This document shows, piece after piece, positions 32,261 to 43,318 of a stretch of 64,000 bases of DNA; the stretch's first letter is position 1; each line of letters opens with the position of its first letter. The DNA is from Takashimella koratensis (lineage: Eukaryota; Basidiomycota; Tremellomycetes; Trichosporonales; Tetragoniomycetaceae), in NCBI GenBank assembly GCA_003116875.1, contig BCKT01000015.1:496001-560000 (forward strand), read 5' to 3'. The translations under genes and the position numbers were made by a program. The notes under the pieces were generated by a model. It saw only the letters and a list, made by a program, of their open reading frames with translations, was not told the origin of the DNA and did not search any database.

Positions 32261-33533
32261 TCATTGCGCTTTGCGTACTTCCTCTGGCGTGGGTATGAAA
32301 CCCAGCAATCCAAACGTCAACGTATATACCGCCGTCGCTATCGGTGAGCATGATGATGGACACAAGGCGCAGATGGGCGGGCACGGGAGAGAAGCAACCA
32401 AGTGTCAGCATCATTCAAGAAGCACCAGAGGTGAACGCTCTTCCTTAGCTACCATTACCATTCCCAATCCTCAAACCCTTTGGCCTCCCACAACACCGCC
32501 TCACTCACCGCCTGCAATCGACTTGACCAGACCCAACCGCTCAGTCGCGAACCCGCGGATCGCATCGAGTGCGCCACTTGAGGCAAGCTTGCCAGCCTGC
32601 GAGAGGGCGATGACGAGGCATGTCCACCCGAGCAGGATGGTTGCTGTCAATGCCTGTGAGTGGACATGAGGTACATGGGAGATGAGGGAACGGGGATTAG
32701 GGGAAGACTTGTTAGCTTGAATCGTGATGATAAGGTAGTGGAGAAGAAAGAGCTAAACGCGAAGGGGACGTACGGGGACCAGTACACGGAGACGCAGGGA
32801 TTGTTGCCACCGGGGATACTAAGTGGGCCATGATTAGCATAACCGTCGACGTTTCCAGCTACCGTTGCTGGGCGTTCCAAGCCGGTTCGTCCCTCACTCA
32901 CATTTGGCATGTACCCCTGGACCCATGGGAGGAAGAGAACGAGGTATAGGAAGATGATCTGTGCAAGTCAGCTTCAGGCGGCCCAAGCGTTGAATAAACC
33001 GCGTAAACATTCCTCGGATCTCATGTTCACATGTGCGAAGAGGTCACGAGTGAGAAATGAGCAGACTTGCTCGGTTCCCGGCGGTAACGCAACAAGCATT
33101 TCGCAACTGTTTCTCGCTTTGTTCAACGTTCACCCGTGGAAACCTTGTTCACGCGGCCTCAAACTCTGCGCCTCTCCTCTTCAATCTATCCAAACCCTTC
33201 CTTTCCTTTCACCTTTGGGCCAAAGCAAGGGCCAGCCTTGGCGACCTGCCGCCTGGTGCCCGGATCACACGAATCAGAGATATGAGCAGCCGCACTCACC
33301 ACAGTCGCTGCGTGAAACCCTATTGCCGCAATCATTGTCTTTCGCACCCAACCTCCTGGTCCATCCACCACCGCCATCGCGACTGCTGGGACGTCGACGG
33401 CCCATATCCCGACTCCACCGGCGACCACGTATTTCCCGTGTTTGATGAGCGCGTGGGTCTGGGGCAGTTTCGGGACGTCAACTTCTTGCAGTGTCTTGGA
33501 AGGGAAGGATTGGCGGCGAGTAGGGGTGGCCAT
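32261..33533 (-). CDS. Unrecognised small four-TM membrane protein
   Basis: I do not recognise the family. The ATG at 33533 begins MATPTRRQSFPSKTLQEVD. Five exons join with consistent phases (0,0,0,1) into about 185 residues. Hydrophobic segments are KYVVAGGVGIWAVDVPAVAM, AATVIIFLYLVLFLPWVQGY, ALTATILLGWTCLVIALSQ and TAVYTLTFGLLGFIP; the tail is TPEEVRKAQ with TGA at 32261. The third exon (45 nt) reads YPRWQQSLRLRVLVP, a basic loop between TM2 and TM3; the alternative frame of that exon would run into a stop in the next exon. Small size, a Ser/Arg N-terminus and paired helices suggest an endomembrane or mitochondrial inner-membrane protein, but no function is claimed. Confidence 0.72.
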
Positions 33534-34043
33534 GGTGCCGATGCACTGGGCTGGGCTAGGGATGGGGTTGGAGAGTGGAGGGAAGGGGTGGGGCGGGAAG
33601 TCGGACGCAGTACGCTGTCGGATGGATTGGGAGTGTCGGTGGTGAGGGCAGGTGTGGGATCGGCGTATGTGCGGATGACGAGATGAGAGGTGGGTTGAAG
33701 GATGAGGGATGAGGAAGAGAGAAGAGAGAGAAGAGAGATGACGAGTGGGGGGACAGTGGATGAACCGTGGGGAGATATTTATTTATTTATCGCGTCGTGG
33801 GGTTACGCCTCGGATCACCATTTAACCTTGTCTCGGATGGCTTGGCTTCTGCCCTCAACCCGGGCTACCTCCGTCAGCAGAACAGCGACGCGGCATGCAT
33901 GTACACGTGTGTATACCATGAGACCGCCCGAACACATGCACACGAGACTACACGCAAAGTGGACCATGCACTCCATCTATCTACCACACCATTTTGGACC
34001 AATACAACATACACCGGCTCATCACACTCTCTCCATCCCAATC
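33534..34043. other. Spacer between two minus-strand genes
   Basis: Upstream of the four-TM gene the plus strand is purine-rich (about 33690-33760), meaning a CT-rich leader in the sense of that gene. Nothing else is seen. Confidence 0.5.
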
Positions 34044-35055
34044 CTAGTCATGAAATCGCTTGTCAAACTTCTCCACCAGTTCAGGATCATCCTACATGGC
34101 GTTGCTCTCGTCAGCTCTATACCTATCCGCTCCATGGCCAGAGTAACGAACCAACTGCATAGACTCACCCGGTATTGCGATTGGAAGTCGACAAACCCGC
34201 CTCGGAGGACGAGGATCTCTTGCTCTTTCGCAGCGTCCGCGAGGATTGATTCCCGTTCTCTCGAGTAGATCTGTGAATGAAAGTGAAAGTGTAAGCTCTT
34301 ACTGCTTCACGCTGAGCACAAGCTAGATGAGCTTTCCGAGACGCACCAATGCGGCTTTGGGACCCCTAAGAATAGGTCAGCTTCATCCCAATCGGCAGTA
34401 AGCCAATATCACTGCCTCGAGACCAAGGAAGGTCCCACTCACCTCTGCTGAGACAGCGCACAGTCTGAACAGAGATGGACGGAGACCCATGTCGTTAGCT
34501 CATGAGATTCAACGGGCAGTGCGTGGCAGACTGCACGCTCTCAACGAGTACAGCTGGTGGACCCGTCACGTACGAAAGATCACTTTTGGAACTGTTGAGA
34601 ACTCATTGTCAGCTCAGATCCAGAACTACCTACCCTACTACACTACCATCTCTACACAGCCCAAGCCCTCACTCACCTCCATTGAGCTTCTCAACGAGAC
34701 CCTGGACGCTGGTGTGAAATCGTTCGCTTGGGTAGTTGACAGCTTGAACGATATTTCCGCCCTGCACCACCACCCCGACAATATCAGCGTTTCCGACCAC
34801 GAGATATACATGTTATTTGAGCTCTGAAGACATGGTCAGAGATCTTGTACTTACGATAAAGTCGCTATCCCGGACATCGACGACTGCAAAGTCACGGACG
34901 GCCGAAGCGGGGACGGCTTTGATCATCGCCGCGAGTTGCTGTGGTGTATGTGAGTGGAGGTCTTTGAGGATCTGGAATATATTACAGTGTTCATTTTCTG
35001 CCCCGCCTTGACGTACCGAGGGGGAGATCCATTTGTAGGGCGGGTAGAGAGACAT
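34044..35055 (-). CDS. Rhodanese-fold phosphatase/arsenate reductase (Cdc25/Ych1/Ibp1/Acr2 type)
   Basis: These single-domain rhodanese proteins with a C-X5-R loop are either Cdc25-like phosphatases (Ibp1, Ych1) or glutathione/glutaredoxin-dependent arsenate reductases (Acr2). The ATG at 35055 starts MSLYPPYKWISPS. Exon 2 carries FAVVDVRDSDF, joined to IGGNIVQAVNYPSERF, the classical DxRDxDFxGGHI-like rhodanese strand. The catalytic loop HCALSQQRGPKAAL is assembled from three tiny exons (34574-34591, 34443-34464, 34347-34365). The remainder (YSRERESIL, VLRGGFVDFQSQYR, DDPELVEKFDKRFHD) is the C-terminal helix region. About 150 residues matches the family. It is divergent from GRX5 with 176 bp between ATGs. 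Phosphatase versus arsenate reductase cannot be decided from sequence alone. Confidence 0.88.
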
Positions 35056-35231
35056 GCTGGTGAGCGGTGGACCAGACTGATGACTGAAACCTGAAATGTT
35101 GTTGGCTGGCTCCTTACTATCCTGGTTACCCGGACGGAATGGTCACGTGCCTTGCCGTCGACTAGAACCGTCCTCAGATTTCTTCCGATTGTTTCTCTTC
35201 ATTGTCTCCCTCCTCCACACTCCCATCCACC
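35056..35231. promoter_or_regulatory. 176-bp shared divergent promoter (rhodanese protein / GRX5)
   Basis: The interval between the two opposite ATGs is 176 bp, so both promoters and 5' leaders must fit or overlap here. No clear TATA element is seen. The GRX5-proximal part is CT-rich. Confidence 0.5.
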
Positions 35232-36204
35232 ATGTTCGCACGCTCAGGTCTTCGAGTCCTCGTAAGCCACCTCCCCTCTTCTTCTCGTTCTGCTCTAATT
35301 ATCTCACGGTGCCCTCGCTGATCACGTCCAACCTCAGCGGACCCTTCCTTCGGCCCAGGTCAGCCGCGCCGCGATCCTTAGTCAGCAACGGCGTCTCCTC
35401 TCCGCCGAGGCTCGCAAGCTCATCGACGATGTACGTGTCTTCTAACGTCCAACTCAATCGCTTCTGCTCCTCATGTTCAAAGATCATCTGGGAGGAGGAA
35501 ATCGGAATACGAAAGGAGAAGTTTACGTCGCTGACAAATTCTCGATTGGTTTTTGGATACCACCTTCAGGCCGTGACGACGAACCCATTGGTCGTTTTCA
35601 TGAAGGGTACGCCCGAAGCTCCTCAATGCGGCTTCTCCCGTGCCGTATGCCAGATCCTCGACGTCCAGGTAAGTGTCCTTTCTCCTGTACCAACGGTCAT
35701 GACACGACCTGTCTCACCGATCGCGACGTTGAAATACTGTCTTGAACCTTATGCTAATCGCCCTTCCTTCTTGTGTTACAGGGTGTTCCCCGCGAGAAGC
35801 TCAAGTCTTTCAACTGCCTTGAGGACCAGGAGCTGCGAGAGGGCATCAAAGAGTACAGGTGAGTTCGAGCTGCATCCACCACAACTACCCCTTCGTTCTC
35901 TGGAAAGGCCAAATCGTTTTGACTTCGCTGTTCTGACCCTCGTGCTGACGATTTCAGCGAGTGGCCCACTATTCCCCAGGTATATGTCAAGGGCGAGTTT
36001 GTCGGTGGTTGCGACATTGTCCTGTCCAGTAAGTCTACATTCCCACCCAACTCCGACCTCCAATCAAGCGAGCCTCCTTCCTCTCATCTTTGACGACCTT
36101 GGACTGACTGTGATTTAGTGCACCAATCGGGCGAGTTGGAGAAGCTCCTTGTCAAGGAGGGTCTCGTCCCCGAGCTCCCTCCCCTCCCAGAGGACAGCAA
36201 GTAG
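35232..36204 (+). CDS. GRX5: Mitochondrial monothiol glutaredoxin Grx5
   Basis: Grx5 transfers Fe-S clusters from the Isu1 scaffold to late assembly factors in the mitochondrial matrix. The ATG at 35232 starts [17 protein letters not shown], a basic, acid-free import leader. The mature part has [21 protein letters not shown] with the monothiol CGFS active site, then [37 protein letters not shown] (TVP and GGxD glutathione-binding elements) and [17 protein letters not shown]. The stop is the TAG at 36202-36204. About 150 residues, five or so exons, all motifs intact. Divergent from the rhodanese-type gene. Confidence 0.95.
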
Positions 36205-36454
36205 AAGCGAGATATAGGGAACTAGCATCGATCCCAACTATCGTCTCTGAAAGTATCACCTCTCATATCTCGTGGTTGACCGTAAAAGTAAATCTCATTT
36301 GTCTTTTTTCCCAATGCATACATGCAATAATGAGTGGTAGTAGCAGTGTCTAATTGACCCTTCTGCAACAATCGTGAAGCCTCCTTCCAATCCTCATCCT
36401 TTCACCCTGACGCCTGCCTCGTTTCGATCGAACGCAGCATAGCCTACGGCTTGC

Positions 36455-37790
36455 TCACTTGCGATCCGTACTTCGCTGCGGGTCCATCAACCTCGACCTC
36501 CTCCTCTCTCGCATCCTCGGCGCGACACGCGAATACCACTCCCACGAGAGGGACATCAACGCTCCGTCCGCATCGTACGGCGACGAGATCTCCGAGTAAC
36601 CCGCCCGCGCCGTTGGGTGACGAACGTAAACCGCCGAGCAGGTGAGGTACGACGGAAGGAGGTAGGCGGGGACAAAGATGTGTGGGGACGCGTAGTCGGG
36701 GAGGTTGAAGTGGGTCGAAGAAGGTTCAGGAGATGTGGAGGTGGTGGAAGTGGTGGTGGAAGGCGAGGAAGATGATGATTGAGGTTCGGTCTCAGCGACA
36801 ACCTCTTCGGCCTCTGCATTGACCTCTGACGCCGAGGCCTCCTCTGCAACCTCCTCTGCCTCGGATTCTGCTGCCGCCTCCGCAGCCTCTCCCGCCTCCT
36901 CCGCCTCCGCTGCGGCATCGCTCGCAGCCTCCGTGGTCGCGCTGGTAGTCGCCGGCGCCTGGATCATCGGCACAACCGAGGTGTCGACGGTGAAGATATC
37001 ACCCGGGTTGAGCAAGGTGTTCGGATTCCGCACCTATACAACATCAGTACCGGTATGTTTAGCAGTATATGATCATCCTCTTCTTTCCCCCCCCCCCCCC
37101 CCAACCAATGGTCTTCATCTCTCCGTCCCTCTTGACAAACCCTTTAGTCCCGAACCAACTCACAATCTGCCCGTTGAGCTTGACGTGACCCTGTACGACG
37201 AACCCTCTTGCCTGCCACACACTAGTGGCAAAGCACGCTCTGAAAACAAGAACATCGATCCTCCTCTCTACCTCTGCGAACATCATCGTCCCTACCGGAC
37301 TCCTGCCGTCCCTCTCCATATCCCGAACCTTCTTATCCGCCTCTGTCCGTCCTCCGCCTCGGGATCGGCCCTCTGTCCACGCCGCGAGTTCCGAAGCAGA
37401 CGCCGCTTTCCGGTCACTTCCTTCATGCCGCCGGATCGAAGGGAGCAGGGAAGGAAGGTACCATCGACCAAAGACGGTGCTGCCGATGAAATCACCGTGG
37501 TACCCTTTGGTCAACCGTTTCGAGAGCCATCGTTGCTGGAACAAAGTCTTGGACGTCCGTGTGAAATTCGTCTCGGAGCGGATAGGTGAATCGTCAGATG
37601 TTCGTTGCCAGATGTTGTAAAGGTTCTCGGGCGCCCAGCTCTGAAGTATGCAAAGAGGAAAGAGGAGATGTTAGTGATCGACGACGAAGGGAGGATCAGA
37701 CGAGCAATCGAGCTGCTTTGAACGCACCATGCGAGGGACAGCACGTTTCTTGTTGAACGGCTTGCGCACAAACACTGAACGGATAGGCAT
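36455..37790 (-). CDS. NAM9: Mitochondrial small-subunit ribosomal protein uS4m (Nam9)
   Basis: uS4m binds 15S rRNA in the mitochondrial small subunit. The ATG at 37790 opens [21 protein letters not shown]; the next exons give [23 protein letters not shown] and an S4 RNA-binding domain ([48 protein letters not shown]), as in bacterial S4. After the S4 domain comes an Ala/Glu-rich insertion of about 60 residues followed by a Ser/Thr run, then a conserved-looking tail ([39 protein letters not shown] in part). An intron interrupts the S4 domain and contains a 16-base C run. The ATG context and basic N-terminus suit mitochondrial import. The gene is divergent from the zinc-cluster regulator. Confidence 0.88.
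37087..37102 (+). repeat. Poly-C tract of 16 bases inside a NAM9 intron
   Basis: Uninterrupted C run on the plus strand (G run in the transcript sense), located in the intron between the GHVKLNGQI and [11 protein letters not shown] exons of NAM9. Confidence 0.95.
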
Positions 37791-38735
37791 GGCGAATAGA
37801 ATCGGCGCGCTGTATCTCTCGATCTGGCGACAAGATTGGGGACGGGGTCAAGGGTCGGTCTAGGTATAGGTGTTGAGAAAAGACAAAGTCGTGGTCGAGT
37901 TTCAACTCGGGTCAAAACGAAAAAAAGGACGAGGAAAAAAACTAGTGGCGTCGGATTGCTATTCTCAGTGCATAGTTTAGCCGTGTGTCAATTGGTAAAA
38001 CCGCCCACTGTTGTTCTAGACAGACTGCGATCAGAGATCCTCAATCGCCAACGAGTGCATGTGAGAGGTAAAATTACTATGGGTTTGAGCAGACCTGATA
38101 AACCACTCGGCAAATACGAGTAGTCAGCGAGTCAAGTGGTACTCAACGGATGAGCTCTTCGTCGCAGGCTGCAAGAGATTAGGGAGCGGTCGCTTTCCTG
38201 CCAAGTTCCGCCTGGTGACCCGGCTTTCGCGACGACTTGGGCACAAATAGAGCTGTTACGCGTTCTCTCGCTTTCTCAAGCTCTGGTACTCTCTATTATT
38301 CAATCCCACGCGAGGGATCGCTAGGTGCACAGAAACTGGGCTCGCTTCTGGGAAGGGTAAATTAGAGTTGAGCAATGACGGCCACATGGGCAGTCTAAAC
38401 CAGTCTATTTTCTGGCTTTCTCCAATTTTCTCTCATTCCTCAGTAATCTTCCTTACCGTTCTACCACCAGCCCCATTCTGCCCCTCTCCCGTCGTCACCT
38501 GCTGCGCCCAACGCTCTCTTGAACAGACTCTCTCGAAGATCGTTGCTCTTGTCATCGAGTGATATTCAACCACGAAAACTAGCCACACCTTTGGCTGGGA
38601 TTGTTTTTCAAATTTCGCGGCAAAGGTATTCTCCGCGCAATAACCGGCCAAACTCAATCATCCTTTCCACCCATCTCATCCCACCTCATTCGTCTCTACA
38701 TTACACTTTAAGACATCCATCCACCTTTGCGATCC
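37791..38735. other. Divergent spacer, NAM9 / zinc-cluster regulator
   Basis: 945 bp with no gene recognised. It must hold both promoters; the last 250 bp before 38736 are CT-rich. Confidence 0.5.
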
Positions 38736-41700
38736 ATGGCCACTTTGTCCCCCTCGACGGTCGGCGAGTCGTCCAAGTCGGGATCCAACGCTTCGCCCAT
38801 GGACCCTTCGTTCGGTTCGGGCGGAGGCGGCGGGATGGGGATGGAAGCGAAGAGGAGCATGTCGATGGGGACCGGTGATGCGGTTGATTCCGACGAGTCG
38901 AGGAAGAAACAAAAGTTCTCTAGATCGCGAACAGCTTGTCTCCAGGTGGGTCTTGAGCTCTTCCTGGTCTACCACAAAATCGTGCTGCGTGGATGTGCTC
39001 TTCAAGCTTGATCTTTTGCACTAGCTTGACAGAAGCCGGGTAGACAAACCCATCAGTCATCCCCGAAGAAGCTAGCACTTACCTGACCCAACTCAGTGCC
39101 GATCCCGAAAATCCAAATGCGGCGCGCTCCCTCCCAACCCTTGTCCAAACTGTATCGAGGCCGACCTTCCATGCCAGTGGCCGACCGAAGACGGCCGATC
39201 TTCGAAAGCCCGACTACAGCGGTCTCGCTCGGCTCATCTCGCGGGACTGACAAGGTCGTCGTCTCACCTACCAGATAGGAATGCAGTCGGAGGCGTCGGT
39301 GGAACTGGTGGACTCGGTGCTATTGGAAGCGTCGGAAGTGTTGGGATCGCGGATTCGGGATCAGGAAGTGGACACCAGGCCGGGTCGCATAGTCATCACC
39401 AACCTCGGATACCACAATCGAGCGCGCTCGCCGACTCGGGATGGCTTGATCGATTACTCCTAAACGGGTCATCTCACAGTGAGTCACAGCTAATTCAAGA
39501 ACAGTTATCTCTCCCGCGCAATTCCAACGTTGAATCAATTCTCGTTCATAGCCTATCGCTCCGTCCATCACGTCGCTGACACTTCCTCCTCAGCGGCCAA
39601 CACCAACGCTAATATCACATTCGCTCAGCCGCAGTTCCCGCCTTACGCCAACATCACGCCCAGCTCTGCCGGATCTATGGCTCCTTTCCCTTTTGCCCAA
39701 CCTACCTCTTCCTCCCAGACATTGGGCTTTGGACTCTCTCCCGGCTCTTTATCCCTGTTCAACTCCAGCCCCACACACGGTGCAGCCGGTCCCGCCTCCA
39801 GCGGTCCCTCTCACCTCCCACCTCCTCAGTCCCTCTCCTCTCTCGGAGGCCATATCCCCGCATCCGCTGTCGACCCGGCGCAGTTTGTTTGGGCCGCCAG
39901 CTCTAGATTGCCTTTGGTGGAGGAGAGCAGCCCAAACGACGAGCGGTCGTCGGTTTCCGGATCAGGACCGTCGCCGGCGAATGGAGACCCGGGGACACAT
40001 GGGTCTGGATCGAGGCCAGGGCAGGGACAAGGGCAGGGGCAAGTGCGAGGACCGCAGAGGCAGAGGCGAATCAAGGAGGAGAAGGATGGGAACCAGGGGA
40101 AGATCGTAAAGATCACTTGGTGGCGACCTCATGGACAGACAGCGATTGCACCGGGTGAGTAGGACGTGTGCTCTTCACAAATCCTATTCAAATATGTTCC
40201 AATCGTATCCTCTTTCACCTTACTACCTCTCACGTCCACTGACGCAATCACGCTCTCCCAGGCCTCAAACGAATCACGCTCAAAGTCCGCGTCGATACAC
40301 CACAAGATACTTGGCAAATGGGCTCGTCACCACAAGTCACCATTCCCACTGGTCCTGACGATACCCCACAAGAGCTCATTGCTCCTGACGGCCTACCTAG
40401 CGCGCCGGTCATGCGACACCTCCTGGACGTCTTTATGGTTCATTTCGGATGCCAGTTTCCGTTCATCGACAAGCGCGAGCTCGAGGCAAAGATTGAAGCG
40501 AGGACGGCATCGGTGTTTCTTCTTAATTCGATCGCAGCGATCGCAGCGAGGTGAGCAAGGATATGGGTTCTTCTCCTTCATGTTGAGAGACGGAGTGGAA
40601 ACTAACGGTTGGTATTTGTCAATCTCGGGCAGATTCTCGACACATCCCGTGATCGCACTGCCTTCGCTCAAGCCATACGAGTACGGGAATGTGTTCTACA
40701 ACCGCGCAAAATTGTTGCTCGGGTCTATGTTGGCCGTCCCGTCAAGAGAGACCGTGGCTGCGTTCGTCCTGCTAGCACATATGGGCTTTGCGAATGGTGC
40801 GTTGAATGTGGCCAGCAATTTACACATAGCTAACGGTAAGCTGTGCAGATTCTGAATCGGAAGTGTGGATGATGATGGGTTTGGCTGTGCGAATGAGCAT
40901 TGACGCCGGTTTGCATGTGGTGCGTACTGGTCTGCTATGTAGGCAATGAACGCCAATCTGATACTGTCGATTCAGAACCCACCGGAGGAATCGAGTATCT
41001 CAGCTGAGGACCGACGCCTGAACCGACTCGTCTTCTGGTCTGTCCTTCTCATGGACTACGCGCTCTCCTTTGGAGTCGGGCGTCAAACGACTTTCCGACC
41101 TGAAGACATCACCCAAACCGTCCCTACGGAAGAAGAGATTCGCGGGCCGTCCGTCTCTTCCGCGGTGAAGACTGAGCCTGAATTACCAAGGTCCACGGGG
41201 GCGCTGAGTGGGCTCGAGGGGGATAAACCGCCCAGGTCACCGTTCCCGTTCGCAGCCAAGATGATGGCTTCGTATGCGCCCCTCATCAATCTCCTCAACA
41301 GGTCACATGATGATCCGATCAAAAGCGAGCGGGAACTGCTCGCGGCTAGAGGAGCGGCGATAAGGGAGTACAATCGGCTCCCGACGGATATGCAGTGGAA
41401 CGTCTCGAAGTGAGTCTGGGCTCCGGCTTCGTTCACACTCTGTGAAAAAACTGCGGGATACCCAATGAATAATTACTGATTTACACAGTTTACAACGACA
41501 TTCGAGAGCGAACCAAGGCGCCATCTTCCTCCATCTACACTTGTGGATGCACACCATCCTCGTAAGCTGGCCTCAGTTTCTTCTCCTACGAACCTCGCCC
41601 TCGTCCGTGGCTGACGTGTCACCAGGCATCGGGCTACCTAACCGGCTCTCACCTCTTACGCCGCAACCCCCGGGACACTCGCCACGGCACCATGGGCTCC

Positions 41701-42912
41701 ACCCTCGCCCCCGGATCCACCACCCACGCCGGACTCGGACACACCGGTTTCGCAAGCGGGACCGCGACTCCCAACTCGTCTACTGCCTCTAACATTTGGA
41801 GAAACAGCGTTCGCACGATTGGAGATGTTCTTGTACTGGCGGATATTATTAACCCGTACGCATACTTTGCATTACCATTTGTCAACCAGGCGTGGTTTGT
41901 CGCGGGTAGCTGTTATGTGAAAGGTGAGCCACGAAGAGTGCGGCCAGGAGTGTGAGAGCTCTAGCTGATCGTCTATACCCGCAGAAATCGAGCAACATGC
42001 GTTCGGAGGTAGTCCCCCCAACTCGTCGCTCAACTCGCCACGCGGAAGCTCTGCGGAGATCTCTGAGGGTTCGGACGCTTCAGTGTTCGAGGACGAAGAT
42101 GAGGAGGATGATGATGTTCAAGGGGAGATGCGGCAGGCTTCCCGGGAAGGCAAGGGCCAGGGCGGGGGTGAATCAGGCAATGGGGCAAAGGGTGGTAGGG
42201 ATGTGATCGACCTCGGTCACGCGGGTCGTGGTCACGAGGCCTCAAGCGGCGGCGGCGGAGCTGCAGCTGAGATTACCTCTCGACCTGTTCATTCCAAAGA
42301 AAAAGACCCACGCCAAGTCGATCTCTCCCGGGCCCTGCTGACCAGCGTAGCCACAACCAACATCTCGACACTCCAACAAGGTCTCTCGAAACTATCTACC
42401 TACTGGATCGGAGCGGAATGGATCGCTGCGGCCCTGGGCCAGAGGATCGCGGGGATACATGATGTGGATCTGGTGGATGTTTCGGAGAAGTTGGGGTCGT
42501 TTGTGAGTTTGCCAGATGCAGGATTGGTAGGGAGGGCAACGGGTGAGGCGGGCGGGTGGATGGGTGCTTTGGGTGGAGTTGGAGGTGGAGTGGGAGGGTT
42601 GGGACAGGGAATGGGTGGAGGTAGGGTCGGTGATGGAGTTGAAGTAGGGAATGGTCAAGTACAAGAGGTTTCGGGACTCGAAGGTGACTTTGATTTCGGT
42701 AAGTCCAAGTCCGGTTGAAGATGGGTTATAAAGTCGCACAAGATCAGCCGCTGACGGGGTTTTCGTCTAACTTTTGGTCGTTGTTGAATCCAATAGGAGA
42801 TTTGGATTTTTCATCTTTGCCTTTCGACTTGTTGAATGCGGGGGACGGGTCGAATGTGATCGAGCAGGACGTTCCGATCCCACAGACGATCCAGCCCGAG
42901 TGGTTCCGATAG
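38736..42912 (+). CDS. Zn2Cys6 fungal-specific transcription factor
   Basis: A nuclear DNA-binding regulator of the Gal4 type; target genes are unknown. The ATG at 38736 starts a Ser/Gly/Met-rich leader, then the zinc cluster RTACLQCRSRKSKCGALPPN followed by PCPNCIEADLPCQW; the first intron falls between LQ and CRSR. The basic KFSRSR precedes it. A long Ser/Gly/His-rich linker leads to the fungal_trans domain (MRHLLDVFMVHFGCQFPFID, VFLLNSIAAIAARFS, LLAHMGFAN, MMMGLAVRMSIDAGLHV, RRLNRLVFWSVLLMDYALSF, GRQTTFRPED), which folds into the helical middle homology region. The C-terminus has an acidic stretch (EDEDEEDDDVQ), a Gly-rich run, and the short acidic/hydrophobic tail LDFSSLPFDLL, a plausible activation motif. 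About ten exons. No paralogue name could be assigned. Confidence 0.9.
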
Positions 42913-43318
42913 TCATGGAGCCTGTTGTTTGATCTACGTGTGTTGTTGAGAGTCTTTGGGAGCTCATGAAGTTGCCCGAAAGTCCTTTCTTCGTACATAT
43001 CTGGGTGGAAAGAAGCGCTATAATTCTCCATTAAATTTATATCCACAAGCATTCGTTCGATGCTTGACTGAGTCAGACAAGTACAAATGCATGAGGTAGC
43101 GACTTGCTCTATCGCCCAATATATGATAATACGTAGGCCTTCTGTGATTTGACTAGACTCAGGAGGGTATGCGACACTACACGTCGATACAGTTGTCTTA
43201 TCGCCATTTGGCAAATACAGGCAAAGTGAAACGAGCAAAGTACGACTGAAGAGCGAGGGGCTTTGTACACAAGAATCATTTACTTGTCTCGCTGACTTTT
43301 TTGCGTTTATGCTGCACG
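42913..43318. other. Convergent 3' spacer, regulator / HBS1
   Basis: 406 bp between two facing stop codons; both 3' UTRs and terminators should lie here. Nothing else is recognised. Confidence 0.5.

Noticed and set aside
32647..32910. Unspliced reading of the third exon (IPGGNNPCVSVYW) in the four-TM gene
   Set aside because: It needs retention of both flanking introns and ends at a stop before the hydrophobic exon; the phase-0 splice keeps all exons open.
35096..36118. 340-codon plus-strand frame through GRX5
   Set aside because: Reads through GRX5 introns in another frame; Ser/Pro-rich. GRX5 exons in the correct frame carry the CGFS site.
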